64,000 nucleotides of DNA, from contig OX235270.1 in assembly GCA_944472135.2 (NCBI GenBank), forward strand, positions 122,279,842 through 122,343,841, in the 5' to 3' direction. Below the pieces are notes generated by a model that made no database searches, had not been told where the DNA came from, and saw nothing but the letters and a program-made list of their open reading frames with translations. The translations under genes and the position numbers were made by a program. Positions 57,648-64,000 of the stretch are shown here, piece by piece. Within the stretch, counting starts at the first letter, position 1; the number at the start of each line of letters is the position of its first letter. Origin of the DNA: Trichobilharzia regenti (lineage: Eukaryota > Platyhelminthes > Trematoda > Strigeidida > Schistosomatidae).

Positions 57648-57933
57648 CTGACCCTCAGTGTTTAAGTCGACTTGTTTAGCTGAAGGCTTCCGGTCAAGCA
57701 TCCCCGCCATATGGTACCCCGTCGTGTCACGTGCACGATCACTAGCCAGCTTAGCTTCCGCTTCAGTCCGCGGTTTGGTTCCGAAACATATCTCCTAATT
57801 TGGACAATCATTTGTGGTGTTTTGCTTGGCCTTTAGTACACAAGAAACGGATACTATAGAAGTTGTCGGTATAAGATCTAGCGTTAATATACTCCGTACA
57901 ATTCGCGAACGTTAGTACCGTCAGCCTCTAAAC

Positions 57934-57950
57934 TGGTGAGCCCAACCGCG
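57934..57950 (+). promoter_or_regulatory. Candidate primer-binding site, tRNA-Trp type
   Basis: TGGTGAGCCCAACCGCG directly follows the 5' LTR of the CsRn1-like element. CsRn1-clade elements use tRNA-Trp, whose 3' end is complementary to a TGGTGACCCC-type site. One or two mismatches here. Confidence 0.5.
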
Positions 57951-58500
57951 AACTTCATCTTCCCGTTATTCCTAAGGACCGACAGCGTCTGGACGAATTA
58001 TTTCGTAACATCGAGTTAGGGGATCAGTCAGCCGTGAGCATGCTAACAAGAATGAGAGAGGTCACTGGCCAAAGTCAGTTCGATGAAGGACTTTTCAGAG
58101 AGCTCTTCTTATCCAAACTGACACATTCAGTACAGACTGTGCTGGTGACACTTCAGGGTGTTATAATAGATGACTTAGCTATTTTTTGGAGTTAAAATTC
58201 TGGAAATAACGAAATGGCCAGTTGATGGGATATGCTCAGTTGCCGAACAGACTTCGAGTAAGGATACTGCAGTGATAGAGTTATGCAACTCCATCCAACA
58301 GATGCTTAGGTCAAACATGCCTAGCAATTCCTGCTACCGTCATCTGAAATCCCCTCAACGCCGAAACTCACGTGGTCGGTCTGAATTCAAGCCACGTTCA
58401 CTGAAAAACCCTGACTGATGTTGATATCACAACACCTATGGCCAAGCAGCGAAATGTTGCCGTGAGCCTTGTAACTTCGGAAATGTCTCAAAGTCTGTGA
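57951..58500 (+). pseudogene. CsRn1-like gag, frameshifted
   Basis: Readable as KDRQRLDELFRNIELGDQSA, then a TRMREVTGQSQFDEGLFREL tract and FLSKLTHSVQTVLVTLQGV, all characteristic of this clade's capsid. Further on, after stops near 58190 and 58415, the C-CWYH-type finger region is visible as YGQAAKCCREPCNFG around 58437-58485, with the W-Y-H part damaged. Several stops and shifts; inactive. Confidence 0.75.
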
Positions 58501-61500
58501 GAAACTATCCCACCGGCACGCGTTAGCGGTAACCGTCGCCGGTGACACTAGTCGCCCACTTTACATCCATGATATGATTGGCCATACTCGATATTTAGTC
58601 GACACAGGCGCTGAAATCAGCGTCCTTCCTGCTACAGCAGCATATTGATAGAAGGAACCTAACTTCAACTTACAGACTGCAAATGGAAAACCAACTGCAA
58701 CCTTTGGTAGGAAACACGTCTGTCTGAACGTAAGTTTACGCAAACCTATTCGATGGATTTTCCTTCTCGCTGTCGTCACAATGCCCATCATTGGCACGGA
58801 CCTACTTAATCATCATGATTTACTCGCAGACGTCCACCAAAAACGACTGATTGACAATACTACTAGTCTGTCTGTCAAAGGCATTACCTACATAGGCCCC
58901 AGTTTGTCACCCGTTAAGATAAAGGCAATTCTTGATCCAACTTTTCAACCTATGGTTGACAAGTATCCGGAACTTAACTGCCCGTCTAACGACCTACCGT
59001 GCATAACCAGCAATGTTATGCACCACATCATTACCACAGGACAACCTGTGACATCTAAAGCACGACGACTGGCTCCTGACAAAGTGAGAATCGCTAGGAA
59101 TGAGTTTGACCATATGCTTACCCTTGGCATCATTCGACCACCGATTAGCCCATGGGAATCCCCACTTCATATGGTACCGAAAAAGGATAGCAATGATTGG
59201 TGACCCACCGGTGATTACCGGCGAGTGAATGACAAAACAACCCCTGTTTTTTTACCCATTGCCTCATATTCACGACTTAACGGCAACATTATCTGGATTG
59301 GCTACATTCTCTAAAATCAACTTGGTTAAGGCGTATAACCAAATCCCGATGGCACCAGAAGGTATTCCGAAAGCGGCTATCATTACACCTTTCGGACTTT
59401 TTGAATTTCTACGAATGCCATTTGGTCTCCGGAATGCAGCCGAAACATCCCAACGCTTCATCGACGAGATATTCCTCAGTCTCGACTTTGTATATGCATA
59501 CTTAGACGACTGCCTCATTGCCAGTCCAGACATGGAAGCTCAACTTATACACTTGGACTTGGCAACTGAAAGGTTACGCCAACATGAAGTTACCATCAAT
59601 ATTCAAGTGTCATATAGGTGTTGACTCACTTTACTTTCTGGGTCACACTGTTGACTGCAAGGGCATTCGCCCACTGGCTACTTAAGTCGAGGCTATACTG
59701 AACTTTTCAGAGCCACAGAAAGTGAAAAGTCAACGCACTTTTAACGACTTGGTAAGTTATTACCGACGGTTTATTCCCAATTGTGCCTCTCTGGTTCTGC
59801 CATTGATAGACCTTCTTCCAGGAAATAACAAGTCCATAGAACTTGATGCGTCCTCTCGAAATGCTTTTACACAGGTTAAAACTGTTGCGAATGCCACACT
59901 CCTGATGTATCAGGATCCAACGGCACCGTTAAGTATCTCGGTTGGTTCATCAGACATTGCAATCGGCGCACTTCTACAACAACTAGTCAACAAGAAGTGG
60001 CAACCGCTCGACTTTATCTCGAGGCGTCTAAAACAAGCAGAAACCAAGTACACCACATTTGACAGAGAATTTCTGACTATGTACTGTGCTATAAGCCGCT
60101 TCCGATATTCAGTGGAGTGTCGTGAACTCATAATTTTCACTGACCACAAACGTCTGACGTACGCTCTGAACTCAGCTTCAGATAAGTATTCACCTAGAGA
60201 ATCACGACAACTGGACTACGTTTCACAGTTTACATCAGATATTCGCCATGTGTCAGGAGTAAACAACATTGTGGCAGATGCCTTGTCGCGCATTTGTTCC
60301 CTCACCAAAATCGACGGGATAGACCCTGTAAAATTGGCTCGCCTCCAAAATGAAGATACGGAGCTTCAACATGAGTTGTCGAAAACAACTCTGCAGTTAG
60401 CCAAGAAACCCTTAGGGATGGGAAGAGATAAAATTCTGTGCAACGTTTCCACCAGAAATCCTCGCCGTAACGTCTTCATTACGTTGCATAGCTTATCCCA
60501 GGTATTCGAACTACCTTCAAGCTCGTAACTAGAATGTTTTATTGGCCTGGTGTGAATAAAGAAGTAAGGCAATGAACTCACACGTGCTTAGTTTGTCAAA
60601 AGCGTAGGGTATACAGACACACGAGAAACCCTCTTGGCATCTTTCTTGTCCTTGACACTCGTTTCGAAGACGTTCATGTAGATCTGGTTGAACCCTTTCC
60701 AAAAACGGTCTCACTCGTCTTTGTCAGACAATAGATCGCAAGTTTCGGATGTCCACCATCTATAGCAACTGATCGCAGGTAGCAATCCGAAGGCAGCTTA
60801 TTCTTTGCCCTGACTAAAATCATAGGTTGTATGCCTTTTAAAACAACAGCCTGCCATTCTCAAGCTAATGGCGTGGTAGAAGGTCTACACAGACAGTTGA
60901 AGGCTGGGTTATCAGCTGCAAACAATACCCATTTGACTGGATCACTACCATTAGTTCTCCTAGGAATACGAAACGCCTTGAAAACCGATGCTAGTATATG
61001 GCACAAAACTACGACTGCCAGGTGAGTTTGTTTCTCCCTCTACATTCCCGCCACTTGTAGACCACACCTTACACATCAGAAGGCTTACAACTGCAATGCG
61101 TTCAGTTAAACCTACTCTCATTCGACCACAGTCCATAGACGTCTTTCTTCACCTTCGTTTGAATACTTCTTCACATGTAATCGTCTGTCGTGAATCTGTG
61201 CGTTGCCCTCTGGAACCCCCATATGACGGACCATATAAAGTCGTTAAAAGTACGGATGAATTCCTTTTCTTATACAAAATGGCTGTTAGCATTGGTCATT
61301 TGAAACTGGCCTACTTAGAAGGCAATCCCATGAGCCTCAAACTAAGCATTCTTAATTATACGCAAGTAACCAAATATCCTTTAGTCCTCGTAGAAATCAC
61401 TAGCGCGGCGAAAGCCGCTGAACCTTCTGTAGAGCCCTCAAAGGAAACGCATTCTGGACGAAAAGTGGGATTCCCAGAACATCTTCACACTTGGATCACA

Positions 61501-61503
61501 TAA
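58500..61503 (+). pseudogene. CsRn1-like pol: protease, RT, RNase H, integrase, broken
   Basis: Protease LVDTGAEISVLP at 58594-58629. RT from about 58780: KARRLAPDKVRIARNEFDHM, a stop at 59202, SKINLVKAYNQIPMAPE, GLFEFLRMPFGLRNAAETSQ, and the catalytic YAYLDDCLIAS at about 59494-59526. A frameshift near 59615 follows. RNase H 59930-60300 (ISVGSSDIAIGALLQQ, with the first aspartate apparently lost; EFLTMYCAISRFRYSVE; DHKRLTYAL; VADALSR). Integrase 60530-61500: CLVCQKRR of the zinc finger, VHVDLVEPFP with the first aspartate, a deletion of roughly 35 codons at about 60727, HSQANGVVEGLHRQLKAGLS with the catalytic E, then a frameshift and the C-terminus PYDGPYKVVK. Dead element. Confidence 0.85.
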
Positions 61504-61991
61504 CTAAGTGATTCACTTCACCCAATTCTTATTCGTTTGTGGTATTTATTAATTGTTTTCTCACAGACATATCAGTTTTTTATATTGCGTCCCACAAAAC
61601 AAGTGAAAAACGACTTTTATATGCCTACATGTTACATCCACTTGACAAATTATATATTTTTCCCGATGTTCTATTTTTCGTATTCTTTTACTGCATGGTG
61701 GTTGATTACATTCATTTTCAAACATCGATTTTGGTTCATTTTCCTCAACAATGCTCTGAGCTTTCTTGTTTTCTTTTCAGGTGCGATGGGCACTGGACAA
61801 GAAGCAAACGAAGCACCAGATCCAACGGACAGACGTGAACGAAGTGATGCGCAGACAGCCTATTAGCATACATAGACGACCAGTGGGAAATGTATTTAGG
61901 CAATCGGAAGAGTTTTACCGAAGTAACACCATTGGGTTTTTACTTCCGACTGGTTTTATCATAGGGTTCTAACAATCCCATCAGCGGAGAG
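61504..61991 (+). other. 3' non-coding region and polypurine tract of the CsRn1-like element
   Basis: No recognised product. The small ORFs at 61537 and 61766 are in changing frames. A purine tract AGCGGAGAG immediately precedes the 3' LTR at 61992. Confidence 0.5.
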
Positions 61992-62327
61992 TGTGCTTTA
62001 GCGGTAGGTAGTTCCTCAGAATTATTGGCCTCAGCATTCATCACTGAATATTGGATTCTGACTCTCATTGTTTTAGTCAGTTTGTTTAACTGAAGGCTTC
62101 CGGCCAAGCACCCACGCCGTTTAGGATGCCGCCGTGTCACGTTTTTTCGTGCACGATCCCTAGATGGCTGAGAAATCATCTCGAGATCCACTTTAGTCCC
62201 GTAATATAAGTCGTAATTTGGACGGGCAATTCTAGTGTTGTGCATTCACTTCGGCATAAGTGGAACGAATACTAGAGAAGTTGTGGGTATTAGATCTTGT
62301 CAATGTAGTTGGCGGTACGTTCGAAAT
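61992..62327 (+). repeat. 3' LTR of the CsRn1-like Gypsy element
   Basis: Starts TGTGCTTTAGCGGTAGG and shares GAATATTGGATTCTGAC, TTAACTGAAGGCTTCCGGCC and GTGCACGATC with the 5' LTR. Diverged and slightly shorter. The next bases are TGGTGAC, which look like a second priming site. Confidence 0.75.
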
Positions 62328-62396
62328 TGGTGACATTTTTGCACGTGTTTGCTCTGAAATTTATTTACTGCTTATTGTCATATAATTCTTGAAATT

Positions 62397-63881
62397 ATGG
62401 TCCAAATCTCTAAAAAACGTGTTCGTAGAAACACAATTGTTTTAGATAGTGGCTTAAATTCGGTTATAACTGCATTACCGCCTGGTAATACAGTATCAAC
62501 TACTAGCTCTCAAAATGGTTTGAGTGCAGATCTCACTCCTGTGATACAGGTGAAAGATGTTCTGTTAGAGAACTCTGAGTTCTGTAAACTAAACCTCCTT
62601 TTGAAAGATATGCAGAGGCAAGTAAGTGAAATTCAGAAAAAATTAGATCAGTTTGATAGTATGTCACTGCCAATCTCAAATACCACGGAGAGCCGTTCTG
62701 ATATTGGCCAGGTTAAGTGTTTACTGGATGTAACTCAAAATAAGCTTTTGAATTTAGACCCAATAGCCTGTCTTTTAGAAAGGCATCCTAAAATATCTCC
62801 AGACAACCTAAATAAAGCTGAAAATCTGATTGACTGCTTGGCTACGGAGGTGATGAAGCGTATAACCTCTTCTCACCAAGCTATAGTTTACAACGTCCCA
62901 GATTCTCTGCCCCTGAAAACTGTAAGACACAAAATCCTGATTTGTTGCGGCATGGCTAGTGTTCCATGTGAATGCAAACGACTTCGTAAAAAGTCTAACC
63001 AGGCTAATTGCCCAATCATTTTTAAATTCAGTAATTCCCTTGATGCTAGTAAGTTTACTAAATGTCAGGATCACTTAAGACTGAATAGCAGTTATAAGTC
63101 TATAACCGTAGCTCAGGATAAAACACCGTGTCAGCGCAGAATAATGCGTAGTAATAACCTGGTCACCTCCTCTAGCTTTGATTTACCAAATAAGGATCGT
63201 GCACAGCAACAGACACCTAGTGCTGAAACTAGCATTCAGCAAACTACACAACAACCACACCTGCCAATGGAACTAGGAACTGATTTAGATACCAGTACCC
63301 CTGTAAATAAAGCCTCATCGAAAGATGTTAAAATGACTAGAACTTCTGCAAGTTGTTCTAAGAAATTTCCCCCCAAACGTAGTAACCTCACCACGATGAA
63401 CAAATTTCGCAGGGTTGAGACTAATGATGGGGAAGAATACTTTGTATTCAATAAGCCTGCTGAGAGTAAGAATGCCAACAAACCATCACTTGTTACGAAA
63501 AACTCCTCTCGAAACATAAGTATGTCTGGAGGTGTTCCGCATGCTCCACCTTATAGAAAGTCAGGCTCCAAGACTCCTAAAGTCTTGCAGCCAAAGCACC
63601 TTCCTTCACAATTCCCTTTAAGTTATAAAAACAACCCGAAGGTGTATACCGGTATGACGAATAGCAGTTGGATGGGTAGACCTTCTGATGCTATGCCTTT
63701 TAACCGTCAACCTAGGCCCAACCTGTACTACCCTTATATCCAGGAACACATGGTAAATTTTCCAGGTGTCCCGAATCACTGGTACGACCCATGGCACCTA
63801 GGACCACCTCATTGCACACCAACCCGATGTACAGACACCCAGTCCGACCTCCTTTTCATTCATAAATTCTTGCGGTGCTGA
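62397..63881 (+). CDS. CR1-like LINE ORF1 protein, 494 aa, intact
   Basis: ORF1 proteins of such LINEs bind element RNA. Starts at ATG 62397 with a basic N-terminus (MVQISKKRVRRN). A coiled-coil-like stretch LLKDMQRQVSEIQKKLDQF is at about residues 64-82. Next is a conserved domain with AIVYNVPDSLPLKTVRHKIL (about 162-181), VPCECKRLRKKS and CPIIFKFSNSLDASKF, resembling the nucleic-acid-binding part of schistosome SR1/Perere ORF1 proteins. The C-terminal 170 residues are rich in K, S, P and N and look disordered. There are no CCHC knuckles. No stops or shifts, so this copy may be young. Confidence 0.75.
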   Translation: MVQISKKRVRRNTIVLDSGLNSVITALPPGNTVSTTSSQNGLSADLTPVIQVKDVLLENSEFCKLNLLLKDMQRQVSEIQKKLDQFDSMSLPISNTTESRSDIGQVKCLLDVTQNKLLNLDPIACLLERHPKISPDNLNKAENLIDCLATEVMKRITSSHQAIVYNVPDSLPLKTVRHKILICCGMASVPCECKRLRKKSNQANCPIIFKFSNSLDASKFTKCQDHLRLNSSYKSITVAQDKTPCQRRIMRSNNLVTSSSFDLPNKDRAQQQTPSAETSIQQTTQQPHLPMELGTDLDTSTPVNKASSKDVKMTRTSASCSKKFPPKRSNLTTMNKFRRVETNDGEEYFVFNKPAESKNANKPSLVTKNSSRNISMSGGVPHAPPYRKSGSKTPKVLQPKHLPSQFPLSYKNNPKVYTGMTNSSWMGRPSDAMPFNRQPRPNLYYPYIQEHMVNFPGVPNHWYDPWHLGPPHCTPTRCTDTQSDLLFIHKFLRC

Positions 63882-64000
63882 CGCACAAATAGATTTAGGT
63901 TATGGTGACATTTTAAGCCAGTTTGTAGTATCCCGTGACTTATTCACGATATTGCTAATTAATGCACGTTCCTTAATCAATAAGATATCTGAACTAAGGA
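63802..64000 (+). CDS. CR1-like LINE ORF2, N-terminus of the endonuclease-RT (partial)
   Basis: The +1 frame relative to ORF1 is open from 63802 and runs to the window end. It contains DILSQFVVSRDLFTILLINA and then RSLINKISELR, the start of an AP-type endonuclease (the NARS-L-NK motif of CR1/Jockey ORF2). It overlaps the last 80 bases of ORF1 and has no ATG before the endonuclease motif, so translation would need frameshifting, reinitiation or a non-AUG start. Truncated by the window edge. Confidence 0.75.

Larger units (their letters stand above)
55813..57652 (+). mobile_element. Young 1.83-kb gag-only LTR element with 5-bp target duplication
   Basis: CTGAC at 55813-55817 and 57648-57652 flanks 55818-57647. 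LTRs are 55818-56012 and 57453-57647 (195 bp each, starting TGTGGTGATT, identical except for the last base). The internal region of 1,440 bp holds one gag-type ORF. A candidate primer-binding site TGGCGTCGCGATGGAAC starts at 56016 and a G-rich tract precedes the 3' LTR. Protease, RT, RNase H and the integrase core are absent, so it must be mobilised in trans. The site is inside the 5' LTR of the CsRn1-like element. Confidence 0.88.
55710..62327 (+). mobile_element. CsRn1/Boudicca-like Gypsy LTR retrotransposon, with a nested LTR element in its 5' LTR
   Basis: 5' LTR 55710-55817 plus 57648-57932, interrupted by the element at 55818-57647. Primer-binding site at 57934, gag and pol to 61503, 3' non-coding region, purine tract AGCGGAGAG at 61983-61991, 3' LTR 61992-62327. 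A gag with CWYH-type finger, tRNA-Trp-like priming site and a GIR-type integrase C-terminus identify the CsRn1 clade of Ty3/Gypsy by recognition. The LTRs differ by roughly a fifth of positions by eye, and the reading frames are broken, so it is old. Confidence 0.85.
62330..64000 (+). mobile_element. CR1-like LINE, 5' part; continues beyond the window
   Basis: About 65 bp of leader, an intact ORF1 (62397-63881), and the start of ORF2 in the +1 frame overlapping ORF1. A full-length 5' end is unusual for this kind of LINE. The junction with the upstream Gypsy 3' LTR lies within a few bases of 62330. Confidence 0.75.

Noticed and set aside
61537..61866. Possible envelope or extra ORF after Gypsy pol
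   Set aside because: Hydrophobic but short, frame-switching and without recognisable motifs; treated as 3' non-coding sequence.
1..64000. CRISPR arrays, prokaryotic operons, prophage, ribosomal RNA genes
   Set aside because: No regularly spaced repeats, Shine-Dalgarno-led gene strings or rRNA signatures; the DNA is clearly eukaryotic repeat-rich sequence.

Overview
The window looks like intergenic or intronic DNA of a schistosome-type parasitic flatworm (Schistosomatidae). The evidence is AT-rich, very repeat-dense eukaryotic DNA without operons, several Penelope-like elements (PLEs), RTE- and CR1-type LINEs of the SR1/SR2/Perere kind, a CsRn1/Boudicca-like Gypsy element whose gag has a CWYH-type finger, and tRNA-headed short elements that carry hammerhead-ribozyme motifs, as described for schistosomes. 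The species cannot be fixed from the sequence. RTE-A/B, PLE-1 to PLE-4, HH-1/HH-2 and SINE-C are labels for this window only.

Layout. 1-9,100: RTE-A fragment (-), SINE-C, a degraded HH-1 fold-back, a CR1-like LINE 3' half (+), and a nearly complete but broken PLE-1 (+) with inverted ends, interrupted by an HH-1 element. 9,100-20,000: old RTE-B, PLE-4 and PLE-3 pieces, an RTE-A with an open 354-codon RT ORF, and an eroded gag-type LTR element. 20,000-25,400: PLE-2 (+) with inverted ends in TA tracts, one of them split by a fold-back deletion derivative of PLE-1, then a free-standing hammerhead and a SINE-C. 25,390-26,450 (-): what appears to be the 3' end of a host gene (terminal exon, AATAAA and a phase-compatible upstream exon). 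27,200-53,100: a mosaic of PLE-3/PLE-4, RTE-B, SINE-C and many HH-1/HH-2 elements. 53,219-53,450 (+): a possible host exon. 54,000-62,330: CsRn1-like Gypsy solo LTR (-) and full element (+); its 5' LTR is split by a young 1.83-kb LTR element that encodes only gag fused to an integrase-C-terminal-like segment. 62,330-64,000: start of a CR1-like LINE with an intact 494-aa ORF1; its ORF2 runs off the window.

How the parts relate. PLE-1, PLE-2 and PLE-4, and apparently PLE-3, show inverted ends, and the hammerhead elements show the same plan: inverted arms around a tRNA-like head, each arm carrying a ribozyme motif in opposite orientation. SINE-C shares its 3' tail with the CR1-like LINE, pointing to mobilisation by that LINE. 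The gag-only LTR element has 194 of 195 LTR positions identical and a clean CTGAC target duplication, so it moved recently although it lacks protease, RT, RNase H and the integrase core. Most element ORFs are broken; the intact ones are ORF1 at 62397, the truncated RT at 13346 and, apart from one base near its start, the gag at 56026.
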